Origin: Nocardia iowensis
GTDB taxonomy: Bacteria; Actinomycetota; Actinomycetes; Mycobacteriales; Mycobacteriaceae
DNA length: 64,000 nt
Direction: 5' to 3'
Assembly: GCF_019222765.1 (NCBI RefSeq)
Contig: NZ_CP078145.1
Span: 3,286,001 to 3,350,000 of the forward strand
The notes below the pieces were generated by a model. The model was not told the DNA's origin and ran no database searches. It was given only the letters and a program-made list of their open reading frames with translations. Both the position numbers and the translations under genes were made by a program. The stretch's first letter is position 1, and the number at the start of each line of letters is the position of its first letter. Below are positions 45,236-53,820 of this stretch, in pieces.

Positions 45236-45514
45236 GGATCCTCCAACGTGGGCGAATGCGTACGGACTCGAGCTGATGTTCGCGATGTGGAAAGCCGATG
45301 TGGAAAGCGCGGCGCCGGCGCGCCGAGTCATCGTTGAGCATAGCGCCAGGCCGAGGCCGCGCGGCGTCTAGCGGCGGTTGTGACCGGCACCAGGTGCGCC
45401 GGGGTCGGGTCGGTCAGGTGTCCCAAGGAATCCGGGAATGCTGGTTCGGGTCGGTGGCCGCGGGCTAGCGTCGGCGCTCATCGGAGGAGTGCACGAAGGG
45501 GCCGGAGGTGCCGC

Positions 45515-46534
45515 GTGGGCGATCACATTACCGGTGGTGCGGCGGTTACGGCCGCGCGGTTCGCGACAGCGGTTCTGGTAGGCGCGATGCTGACGAGCAC
45601 CGCGCGGGCCGAACCGGCGACGCCGGAGCAGGTGTCGGCTCCGGACGGCTCGCATGTGCTGACCATCACCGAAGGGCGGTCGGCCGATATGAGCGTCTAC
45701 TCCGCGCTGATGCGCAAACCTGTCGCTGTGAAGGTGCTTCGCGCACCGGATGATTCGATACCCGCGCCGACGCTGTATCTGCTCAACGGCGCGGACGGCG
45801 GCGTCGATCGCAACTGGGCCGACGCGACCGATGTCGCCGAGTTCTTCGCCGACAAGCAGGTCAACATTGTCATTCCGTTCGGCGGCGGGGGCAGCTACTT
45901 CACCGATTGGCGCACCGATGACCCAGCGCTCGGTAGGCAGCGCTGGGCCACCTTCCTCACCCGCGAGTTGCCCCCGCTCATCGATGCCACGCTGAATACG
46001 ACGGGCGCCAATGCGATCGCGGGAATCTCGATGGCGGGAACCGCGGTCTTCCAACTGGCCTTGACCGCGCCCGGGGTCTATCGCGCGATCGGTTCGTACA
46101 GCGGCTGCGTGCGCACCAGCGACGTGCGCGGTCAGGCCGTGGTCAACGCCGTCGTCGCCAGCCAGCAGGGCAACCCGGCGAACATGTGGGGCCCGCCGAG
46201 CGATCCGGCATGGGCCGCCAACGATCCGTATCTGCACGCCGAGAAGCTCCGTGGCACCGCCATATACGTGGCCAGCGGCAGTGGACGACCGGGACCGCTC
46301 GATACCCCCGAGGGTGTCCGCGGTGATCTGCTGCAGCTGACCTACCAGTTGTTGTTCGGCGCCCCGCTCGAGGCCATCGCGAACGTGTGTACGCGGCAGC
46401 TACGGGATCGGTTGCGGGAGTTGAATATTCCCGCGACGGTCGACTTGCGGGCGACCGGCACCCATTCGTGGGGATATTGGCAGCAGGATCTGCACAACTC
46501 GTGGCCGATCTTCAGCGCGGCGCTGAATCGGTGA
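45515..46534 (+). CDS. Antigen-85-like secreted esterase/mycolyltransferase
   Basis: A 339-residue alpha/beta hydrolase of the antigen 85 (trehalose mycolyltransferase) superfamily, with a signal peptide ending TSTARAEPA. It has LYLLNGADGG (oxyanion region), WRTDDP, the nucleophile elbow GISMAG (near residue 170) and GTHSWGYW with the catalytic His near the C terminus. Such enzymes move mycolic acids onto trehalose or arabinogalactan. GTG 45515 follows GGAGG by seven bases. A paralogue with the same frame lies at 50517. Confidence 0.87.
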   Translation: MGDHITGGAAVTAARFATAVLVGAMLTSTARAEPATPEQVSAPDGSHVLTITEGRSADMSVYSALMRKPVAVKVLRAPDDSIPAPTLYLLNGADGGVDRNWADATDVAEFFADKQVNIVIPFGGGGSYFTDWRTDDPALGRQRWATFLTRELPPLIDATLNTTGANAIAGISMAGTAVFQLALTAPGVYRAIGSYSGCVRTSDVRGQAVVNAVVASQQGNPANMWGPPSDPAWAANDPYLHAEKLRGTAIYVASGSGRPGPLDTPEGVRGDLLQLTYQLLFGAPLEAIANVCTRQLRDRLRELNIPATVDLRATGTHSWGYWQQDLHNSWPIFSAALNR

Positions 46535-46710
46535 ATGTACTCGGTGCGGTGCACGAGACACGCGACAGCCGGCTTTGTCGTTGGGAGAATTCAGATGTCG
46601 GATAGTGCCATCGTCGGCTACCCATGTGCTGCCGATCTACCGGACTCGTGCCAGGAATTCGAGGTCGACCGCCGCGACGGCGCGCACGACGTGCCGGGGG
46701 AGGTGCGCGC

Positions 46711-48132
46711 GTGACGGAGATCGGCACCCGCCTGCCAGGTGTGCGGACCGAAGACGGATTCGGACCTTGGCTCGCGTTCACCGGATGTCTCATTGCGGTA
46801 TTCATGCAGATGATCGATGTGACCATCGTGAACACCGCGCTGCCGAATCTCACCGCCGACCTGGCAGCCTCGCCGTCCCAGCAGCTGCTGGTGGTGTCCG
46901 GTTACTCGCTGGCCTTCGCGTGCACCCTGCTCACCGCGGCCAGGATCGGTGCGATCCTGGGTCGTCGCGTCGTATTCCTGGTGTCGGTGGTCGCCTTCAC
47001 CGCGGTATCGGTGTGGTGCGGAATCTCCACCAGTGCAACAGAACTGGTGATAGCCCGAATCTTCCAGGGTGCGGCGGGCGCGGGCATGGCCGCGCAGACC
47101 ATTGCCATCCTCATCGCGAGTTTCCCACCCAGCCGCCATCAGCTGGTGTTCGCGTTGTACGGGGCGACCGCGGGATTCGCCGGAATGCTCGGGCCGATAG
47201 TCGGCGGGGCGCTCGTCACGGCCGATATCGCCGGGCTCGGTTGGCATTCGGTCTTCCTGATGAACCTGCCGATCGGCATCCTTGCCTTCGCCCTCGGCTT
47301 CCGATACTTGCGCCTCGGCAAGCCGCCGGAACGCGACCGGCTCGACCTCGGCGGCGTGGCGCTGTCCACCGTGAGCCTGTTCGCGCTGCTCGCCGCGCTC
47401 GCGGACATCCAGCAGAACGGTTGGCGGCCGGGACCTTTCGGGGTGATCGCCGGGGCGCTGGCGCTAGGTGCGGTTTTCATCGGATACGAGCGCAGATTGA
47501 CACGGCGTGGTGGCAGCCCGTTGGTGCGCTTGGACCTGTTCGCCAATCGCGGCTTCGCCATCGGCGCCGCACTGGTGGCGAGTTTCTTCGGCCTCTTCAC
47601 CGCGTTCGTCTTCACCGTATCGATCACCCTGCAGGACGAACTGCACTTCACCCCGCTGCGCACCGGGGTGGCGATGACACCGTTCGCGCTCGGTGCCGGT
47701 GCGGGTGCGCTCGCCTCGCCATTCCTGGTAAAGCGTTGGGGGGTAAAGGTACTCGCGCTCGGCATCGCACTGTACGGCGGCTTGGTGGCGGTGGGCGCGG
47801 TCTATCTGAAGCTGACGAACGGGCAGGTGAATCTCGCACTGGCCCTCGGGCCGGTCTTCCTCGCGGGCCTTGGGGTCGGCCTGTTCGGCGTGCAATTACA
47901 ACCGCTGATGCTAGCGGGGCTGCGCGAGCGCCAGATGGCCGAGGCGTCCGGCCAATTGCCCACCATCGAGCAGATCGGCAATGCGGTCGGCCTTGCGCTG
48001 TTGAGCGTGATGTTCTTCCGCGCCCACACCTTGGGCGGCAGCGTCGTCATGCTGCTCGCCATCGCGATCGGCGCCATTGCCATGGCGCTGCCGACGCTCG
48101 CGCTGCCGGACCCGGCGAAGAAGCTCACGTGA
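46711..48132 (+). CDS. MFS transporter, DHA2 (14-TM) drug/lipid exporter
   Basis: A 473-residue DHA2-type major facilitator exporter with about 14 helices. Family segments: MIDVTIVNTALPNLTADL (motif D-like, first helix), RIGAILGRRVVFL (motif A), ARIFQGAAGAGMAAQ and LYGATAGFAGMLGPIVGG (motif C). GTG 46711 follows GGGGAGG. It stands between the two antigen-85-like genes and converges on the acyl-activating enzyme, their ends overlapping by eight bases. Export of a lipid or a drug are both possible. Confidence 0.9.
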   Translation: MTEIGTRLPGVRTEDGFGPWLAFTGCLIAVFMQMIDVTIVNTALPNLTADLAASPSQQLLVVSGYSLAFACTLLTAARIGAILGRRVVFLVSVVAFTAVSVWCGISTSATELVIARIFQGAAGAGMAAQTIAILIASFPPSRHQLVFALYGATAGFAGMLGPIVGGALVTADIAGLGWHSVFLMNLPIGILAFALGFRYLRLGKPPERDRLDLGGVALSTVSLFALLAALADIQQNGWRPGPFGVIAGALALGAVFIGYERRLTRRGGSPLVRLDLFANRGFAIGAALVASFFGLFTAFVFTVSITLQDELHFTPLRTGVAMTPFALGAGAGALASPFLVKRWGVKVLALGIALYGGLVAVGAVYLKLTNGQVNLALALGPVFLAGLGVGLFGVQLQPLMLAGLRERQMAEASGQLPTIEQIGNAVGLALLSVMFFRAHTLGGSVVMLLAIAIGAIAMALPTLALPDPAKKLT

Positions 48133-50239
48133 TCACATGCGGATCGCCAAGCGCAGACGGCATCGGCGATTCGCCGGGCTGCGATCCGATGAGCAGATGC
48201 TTGATGATCTTGCCGGTTTCGCCGCGCGGCAACTTGGCGAGGAAGGTGACGTCGCGCGGAACCGAGAAGCGGCTCAACCGGTTGCGAATGTAGGCCCGGA
48301 TCATGTCCGAATCCAGGCCCGCGCCTTCGCGTTTCACCACGAACGCGGCGAGGCGCTGGCCGAATTCCTGATCCGGGACGCCGACTACGGCAACCTCGCT
48401 TACCTGTGGCAGGTGAGCGAGGGCCTCTTCGACCGGCCGTGGAAAGACGTTCTCGCCCCCGGAGATGATCATCTCGTCATCGCGCCCCGCAATGAACAGT
48501 CGCCCTGCGACATCGAGATACCCGAGGTCGCCGGTGTCGAGCATCCCGTCGGCTTCCGCGGGCGGCGCCGAGTTCACATAGCCGTCGAACAGCATGTGAT
48601 TGCCGACGAAGATGTGCCCGGTGACACCGATCGGAACCGGGCGCTGGTCCGGTCCGAGCACAGCGATTCTGGTGCCAAGCGGTGGTCTGCCCGCGGTGGT
48701 CGGTGCGGTCCGCAGGTCGTCGGGGGTGGCGATGGTGGCCCAGGAGACCTCGGTGGAACCATAGACGTTGTAGAGGATATCGCCGTAGACATCCATGAAT
48801 CGCAGCACCGTCGCCGCGGCCAGCGGGGCGCCGCAGCTGACCACGGCGCGCAGGCTCGACGTGTCGTAGCGAGCACGTACCGCGGTGGGCAGATCGAGGA
48901 TCCTGTGCACCATCGTCGGCACGACGATCATGCTGGCGACCCGGTGTTCGGCGACGAGCCGCAGACAGTCCTCGGCGTCGAAACGCTCCGGCAGGACCAC
49001 GGTCGCGCGGAGCGGCGTACTGATCTGGAGACCGGCCAGGCCCCAGGTGTGAAAGAGCGGCGCCGGGATGAGCATCGGCTCCGCCATCGGGAGCGGGATC
49101 CGCGACAGCAGGGCCGCGATGGTGCCGAAGCCCTTGGGCTCCGGGCGCCGGGCGCCCTTTGGTGTGCCGCTGGTTCCCGAGGTCAGCACGATCAGCCTGC
49201 CCGCCCGGTTCGGAAGACGAAAGTGCCGCTCTCCCTTCGCGATCAGATCGTCGATAGTGGTCCGGTGCGGCACCGGCGGGCGACCGTCGGTGTTGAAGCG
49301 TTGCAGGTCGGTGCGCAGATACCGGACCAGTTGCTCGAGATCGCCGTCGACGAACAGCGCGGCGAGCCGGTGGCGCTGCACGATGTCCTCGATCTGCCGA
49401 CCGGACAGCCCCACATTCAACAGCGCCACGTCGACGCCGAGTTTCCCTGCGGCGACCATGCATTCGACCATTCCGGCGTGGTTGCGGGAGAGCAGACCTA
49501 CCGTATCGCCGAAGCCGAGGTCGAGCCCGGCCAGCGCACCGGCCAGCGCGTTCGTCCGCGCGTGCATCTCGGCGAAGGTGCGGGTGCCGGCCTCGTCGAT
49601 GATGGCGATCCGATCCGGTGCGTGCGCGGCCGCCGCCGCGTAGCCGCCCGCCAGATTGAATCCCCATTTCGCAAGGGAGCGCGCCTGTTTGACGCCGGTC
49701 GCGAGGTTCGTGGTGCGCCCGACGCCGACGGTGATCATCTGTTTGGCCACGCTGACCTGCCGCCGCAGTGGGGAATTCTCGGCATTGATCACCGTGGAGG
49801 TCCGTGCACCACGGATGACATCGACCGCGCGCCGCAATCCACTGTTCACCCACGACACCACGGCGGCGTTGGGCTGGTCGACGATCAGCGGATGCAACCG
49901 GCCCGGCGCGAACACGGTGACGACGATCTTGGTGCGGTCCTCGTCGCCACGCAGGCGGACCGAGACGAAGCTGCCGGTACCCGGGCACTGCACCTCGAAG
50001 CTTTCGTACCAGCGCCGCACGGTGAGCCGAAGCTGATACGTGCGAATCCCGGATTCGGCGGTGCCGATGCGCACCTGCACAATTCGGGTGTCCGCACGGG
50101 AATCCACGTGCTCGCAGGCGCCGATTCCGGCGAACAATCGTGGGTAGGTCTGCGGTTCGAGAAACAGATCCCACAGTGCTTTACGGGCAACCGCGAAATT
50201 CGCGCCCACATCGATGACGTCGGTAACCAATTCATGCAC
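48125..50239 (-). CDS. Acyl-AMP/acyl-CoA ligase (FadD-like) with N-terminal SRPBCC-like domain
   Basis: A 704-residue fusion. Residues 1 to about 150 look like an SRPBCC/START-type lipid-binding fold (VARKALWDLFLEPQTYPRLF, RRWYESFEVQCPG). From about residue 185 it is a full adenylate-forming enzyme: P-loop LTSGTSGTPKGA, VYGSTEVSW, DTGDLGYLD, GRDDEMIISGGENVFP and the C-terminal catalytic lysine in ETGKIIKHL. It would activate a fatty acid as acyl-AMP or acyl-CoA, likely for the nearby PKS. GTG 50239 begins the conserved part; ATG 50302 is the alternative start. Confidence 0.85.
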   Translation of the reverse strand: MHELVTDVIDVGANFAVARKALWDLFLEPQTYPRLFAGIGACEHVDSRADTRIVQVRIGTAESGIRTYQLRLTVRRWYESFEVQCPGTGSFVSVRLRGDEDRTKIVVTVFAPGRLHPLIVDQPNAAVVSWVNSGLRRAVDVIRGARTSTVINAENSPLRRQVSVAKQMITVGVGRTTNLATGVKQARSLAKWGFNLAGGYAAAAAHAPDRIAIIDEAGTRTFAEMHARTNALAGALAGLDLGFGDTVGLLSRNHAGMVECMVAAGKLGVDVALLNVGLSGRQIEDIVQRHRLAALFVDGDLEQLVRYLRTDLQRFNTDGRPPVPHRTTIDDLIAKGERHFRLPNRAGRLIVLTSGTSGTPKGARRPEPKGFGTIAALLSRIPLPMAEPMLIPAPLFHTWGLAGLQISTPLRATVVLPERFDAEDCLRLVAEHRVASMIVVPTMVHRILDLPTAVRARYDTSSLRAVVSCGAPLAAATVLRFMDVYGDILYNVYGSTEVSWATIATPDDLRTAPTTAGRPPLGTRIAVLGPDQRPVPIGVTGHIFVGNHMLFDGYVNSAPPAEADGMLDTGDLGYLDVAGRLFIAGRDDEMIISGGENVFPRPVEEALAHLPQVSEVAVVGVPDQEFGQRLAAFVVKREGAGLDSDMIRAYIRNRLSRFSVPRDVTFLAKLPRGETGKIIKHLLIGSQPGESPMPSALGDPHVIT

Positions 50240-50516
50240 TTCTCGTCGGCCGGTTCGAACAGCTCGGGGCCGGCGGGTGCCCCCGATCCACTGGTCACCC
50301 ATCTGGCCGATACTTCAGCGGACCGGCAACCTGCAATCGATCCCAGTATGAGACGGAACGGCGGTGTTGCTCACCTGCACTCCTACATTGTGTGCGCTGC
50401 CCAATCCCGGACCTGACCGGGATGTGAATCCACCCAAATCACAATGGGATTCCGATATTGAGCGTTGGTCACGGCTTACGGTCGGCGGATACCCGTGGTT
50501 GTGCTCGGAGGTGTGT

Positions 50517-51593
50517 ATGGGTGTCGGGGACCGACAGGGAAACCGTCGCGGTGTGCGGGTGACCGCCCTGATCGGTGCCGCGGTTCTGATGTGCTCGGGC
50601 GGGGTCGCTTTCGCCGACTCGGACGCCACGATCGCGGAGCGGGTGTCGGCGTCGGCACACCAGTCACCGAACGGGTCGCGGCTGATCGGCGCGGAGCATG
50701 GGCCGGGCCGGGTACTCGACCTGACGGTGTACTCCGCCGCGATGGGACGTAGCGTGCCGGTGGAAGTTCTTCCGGCAGCCGATGTTTCGAAGCCGGCGCC
50801 GACCCTGTATCTGCTCAACGGGATCGACGGCGGCACCGACACCGGAAATTGGCAGGACGGCGGAAATTGGTTCACCAAGACCGACGCCCAGCGCTTCTTC
50901 GCTGATCAGCAAGTCACGGTGGTGATGCCGGTCGGCGGTGGCGGCACCCTCTTCGCCGATTGGCGGTCCGACGATCCGGTTCTCGGCAGACAACAGTGGA
51001 CTACTTTTCTCACTGCCGAACTGCCTGTCGTCATCGACTCCGCGTTTCGCGGTACCGGGGCGAATGCCATTGCGGGGCCGTCGATGGCGAGCTCCGCGGT
51101 GTTTCGGCTCGCCCTCGCCGCGCCCGGGCGCTATCGCGCGATCGGCTCCTATAGCGGCTGCGTGCGCACCAGTGACCCGTCCGGACAAGCGATGGTCGAC
51201 GCCATGGTGATCGCTCAGCGCGGCAACCCGGTGAACATGTGGGGCCCGCCCACCGATCCGGCGTGGGCCGCCAACGATCCCTATCTGCACGCGGGTCGCC
51301 TGCGCGGCACGACCATCTATGTATCGAGCGGTACCGGGCAGCCCGGTCCGCTCGATACCTTGGACGGTCCCGGGATCAACGCGAATCCGGTGAAGCTCCT
51401 TGACCAGCTGACCATCGGCGGAATGCTGGACGCCATTACCGCGGCGTGTACAGCGCAGCTACGAGACCGGTTGCGGGAGTTGGATATTCCCGCGACGTTC
51501 GACTCGCGGCCAACCGGCACGCATTCCTGGGGGTATTGGCAGCAAGACCTGCACAACTCCTGGCCGTTGCTCCGTGCGGCGCTCGGCGACTGA
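50517..51593 (+). CDS. Antigen-85-like secreted esterase/mycolyltransferase, paralogue
   Basis: A 358-residue paralogue of the gene at 45515 with the same layout: signal peptide (VTALIGAAVLMCSGGVAFAD), LYLLNGIDGG, WRSDDP, a nucleophile elbow GPSMAS (near residue 189, differing from GISMAG in the first copy) and GTHSWGYW at the end. The changed elbow may alter the substrate. ATG 50517 follows CGGAGG. It is divergent from the acyl-activating enzyme and precedes the PKS/PapA block. Confidence 0.87.
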   Translation: MGVGDRQGNRRGVRVTALIGAAVLMCSGGVAFADSDATIAERVSASAHQSPNGSRLIGAEHGPGRVLDLTVYSAAMGRSVPVEVLPAADVSKPAPTLYLLNGIDGGTDTGNWQDGGNWFTKTDAQRFFADQQVTVVMPVGGGGTLFADWRSDDPVLGRQQWTTFLTAELPVVIDSAFRGTGANAIAGPSMASSAVFRLALAAPGRYRAIGSYSGCVRTSDPSGQAMVDAMVIAQRGNPVNMWGPPTDPAWAANDPYLHAGRLRGTTIYVSSGTGQPGPLDTLDGPGINANPVKLLDQLTIGGMLDAITAACTAQLRDRLRELDIPATFDSRPTGTHSWGYWQQDLHNSWPLLRAALGD

Positions 51594-51748
51594 GGTGTCG
51601 AGGCGTTGTCTTGTGCCGTGACCATCTTCGCGTAATGAGATTTTGTGAGTAGTAGTAGAGATAGTGATTTCACTCGTACCGCCGCATCGTGAGCGATTTG
51701 AATAACTTTCACCAACGGGCGATCGGTCACCGGCCAAGAGGAGGAAAT

Positions 51749-52429
51749 GTGCGCACTGCGTTCCGAGATCCCGGGATTCCCGACGGCGAGAAGTCCATTT
51801 ACGCCGTCGGCGTCGCGGATCAGCCGCAGGCGTTCGAGGTGACAAGTGTGGTGACCCGCGCACAGCACGACTATTACTCGACGGTCGAACTGCGGGCGAG
51901 CGACGGGAATCCGACGATCACGATCGAGCAGCGATTCAGTCGGGTCGGTGGCTGGCTACGCGCGGCGGATTATCGGGCCGAAACGCGTTCACAGCACACG
52001 GTGGTATCGCGCGAGGAGGCGCATTTTCTCGACACCACGCATCTGCAATTCGGCAGCGGTGTCGGACCGTTCCCGTCGAACGTTGTGCCGTTCATCGGGG
52101 GTCTGACATTGCTGCGTGGGCTGGATTTCATCGAAGGAGCCGAGACCTCCCTGGATCTGTGGCTGGCCTTCTCGGTGCACTGGCCGGTGGCGGCGCGGGT
52201 GCAGAAGCAGACGAGCGTCGACGTACCTGCGGGGCGGGTGACCAGCTGGCCGGTGCAGCTGCGGCCGGGCTTCGCGCATGTGAACACGTTGCTGGACAAG
52301 ATGATCGGCGGCTTCATTCCGTCCTCCATCGCGCACTTCGAGGCGGAGCCGCCACATCGGCTGTTGCGGTTCAGCTTTCCGACCGAGCCGGGCGCCGCCC
52401 CGCGCGGGCTGATGGAGTTGGTCGCCTAG
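51749..52429 (+). CDS. Conserved hypothetical protein beside the PKS locus
   Basis: A 226-residue soluble protein without signal peptide. It is beta-rich, with YSTVELRASDGNPTITIEQRF, WLRAADYRAETRS, FIGGLTLLRGLDFIEGAE and SVDVPAGRVTSWPVQLR; the last segment resembles the DUF3108-type barrel proteins that bind lipid, but this is a weak inference. GTG 51749 follows AAGAGGAGG. Its stop codon overlaps the stop of the convergent papA gene within the bases CTAG (52426-52429). Confidence 0.65.
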   Translation: MRTAFRDPGIPDGEKSIYAVGVADQPQAFEVTSVVTRAQHDYYSTVELRASDGNPTITIEQRFSRVGGWLRAADYRAETRSQHTVVSREEAHFLDTTHLQFGSGVGPFPSNVVPFIGGLTLLRGLDFIEGAETSLDLWLAFSVHWPVAARVQKQTSVDVPAGRVTSWPVQLRPGFAHVNTLLDKMIGGFIPSSIAHFEAEPPHRLLRFSFPTEPGAAPRGLMELVA

Positions 52430-53820
52430 CCCGACTGAGCGGCCACCGCTTCGAACATCCGCCGCATCGTGTGGATATAGCGCTGAACGGATTCGTGCGC
52501 CACCGGTGTATCGGGGAAGATGACGCTCAGCGACGTTTCCGACGGCATGCGGTTGATCCACACGAGGACTTCCTCGGACGCGGCGCGATTGGCGAAGATG
52601 CCGCCGTGCACCAGGTCGAAGAACTCGTGCCCGGCGAAGTCGCGCGCGTCCACATACGAGATCATCGGCGTCGCCCAACCCGGCTGGATGTGGATGTCGG
52701 TATCGGCAGGCAACAGCTCCAGCACGCGATGAAATGACGTGGGCGCGAGCCGGATACCGTTCTCGTAGGCCCGCTGCGCGATGGTCACGGCGCGGGCGAA
52801 GGAGGTGGCCGCGATCGGGAACGCCACTGGGACAAGGGTGACATACCAACCCACCGAGGCTCGTTCCGCGGCCGAGGTACGGGTGCTGAGCGGTGTCATG
52901 CCGAAGTAGTAGTCGCTGCCGGTGAGTTCGGCTTCGGCCAGCGCCGCCGCGGCGAAGATGCCGCCGACGAATTCGGCGCCGTTGGCCCGGCACACTTGTT
53001 CGAATCGGCGAGCGTCGGCCTCGGTGAGCAACGTGATGCTGCGGTGTGCGCTGCGATTGTATCCATCCGTGCGTTTGCCGAGATCCAAAGGAAAGCAAGG
53101 CAATTCGCCGTCGTTGCCGCGGATCAACTCCAGCCATTTCCGGACTCCCGGCGAGGCGAGGGTCAACCGCGCGGTATATTCGCGTTCCGCGGTGCAGTAG
53201 TCGAGGTAGCTGGCAGCGGGTTCCAGCATGTCGCCGACGTTCCAGGCTTCGCGCGCATACAGGTAGGCCAGGTCGGAGCAGGACAGGTATTGCCCGAGCC
53301 CGTCGGTGTGCAGATGGTCCACCGCGAGGTAGACCGTGGTCGAGTCACCATGCTCGATCGCACCGAAGGTGAAGCAATCCCATTGGAAGGGACCGGGAGT
53401 CGTCTTCTGCACGTGCTCCCGGATGGCTTCCGCGTCATCGAGCTCGCCGTGGTCGATGGGAACGAATTCGACTACCTCTTCGGGTACCAGGTGCCGCCGG
53501 ATCGTCCCGCCGGGGCCGATGGCGAACCAGGTCCGGAAGGTGTCGTGGCGTAGCAGGAAGGCGTTGATGCTGCGCGTCATCGCGTCCCGATCGAGGTCGC
53601 CCATGGGTATCTCGACGGTTACCAGGCACAGACCCGAGTAACGGAAGTCGGCCCCGGCGTGCCGATCGGCGAGCCGGAGGTATTCCTCCTGTTGATGCGA
53701 CGGTGGTGCGGGATGTACGGGCGCCTCGGCCGCGCGCGCGACCGATTCCGGTGCGGCCACCCAGGTCACCAGCCGACCGGGCGCCGGGTTCCATTCATCG
53801 ATCAGCCCGAGGTCGATCAC
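52426..53820 (-). CDS. PapA-type polyketide-associated acyltransferase
   Basis: A 464-residue member of the condensation-domain superfamily, close to mycobacterial PapA proteins that esterify trehalose with PKS products. The catalytic HxxxDG motif is HLHTDG (near residue 171) and the second half has VGWYVTLVP and the YVDARDF turn. GTG 53820 overlaps the PKS stop by four bases (GTGA), so it is made together with the PKS. It would move the acyl chain from the PKS acyl carrier domain onto a sugar or other acceptor. Confidence 0.88.
   Translation of the reverse strand: MIDLGLIDEWNPAPGRLVTWVAAPESVARAAEAPVHPAPPSHQQEEYLRLADRHAGADFRYSGLCLVTVEIPMGDLDRDAMTRSINAFLLRHDTFRTWFAIGPGGTIRRHLVPEEVVEFVPIDHGELDDAEAIREHVQKTTPGPFQWDCFTFGAIEHGDSTTVYLAVDHLHTDGLGQYLSCSDLAYLYAREAWNVGDMLEPAASYLDYCTAEREYTARLTLASPGVRKWLELIRGNDGELPCFPLDLGKRTDGYNRSAHRSITLLTEADARRFEQVCRANGAEFVGGIFAAAALAEAELTGSDYYFGMTPLSTRTSAAERASVGWYVTLVPVAFPIAATSFARAVTIAQRAYENGIRLAPTSFHRVLELLPADTDIHIQPGWATPMISYVDARDFAGHEFFDLVHGGIFANRAASEEVLVWINRMPSETSLSVIFPDTPVAHESVQRYIHTMRRMFEAVAAQSG

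Noticed and set aside
46575-48293. 572-codon plus-strand frame overlapping the DHA2 transporter
   Set aside because: Out-of-frame Arg-rich translation; the other frame gives a full 14-helix transporter.
48077-50416. Long plus-strand open frame (779 codons) opposite the FadD-like gene
   Set aside because: It is antisense to a clear adenylating enzyme, has Arg/His-rich shadow composition and no recognisable domain.
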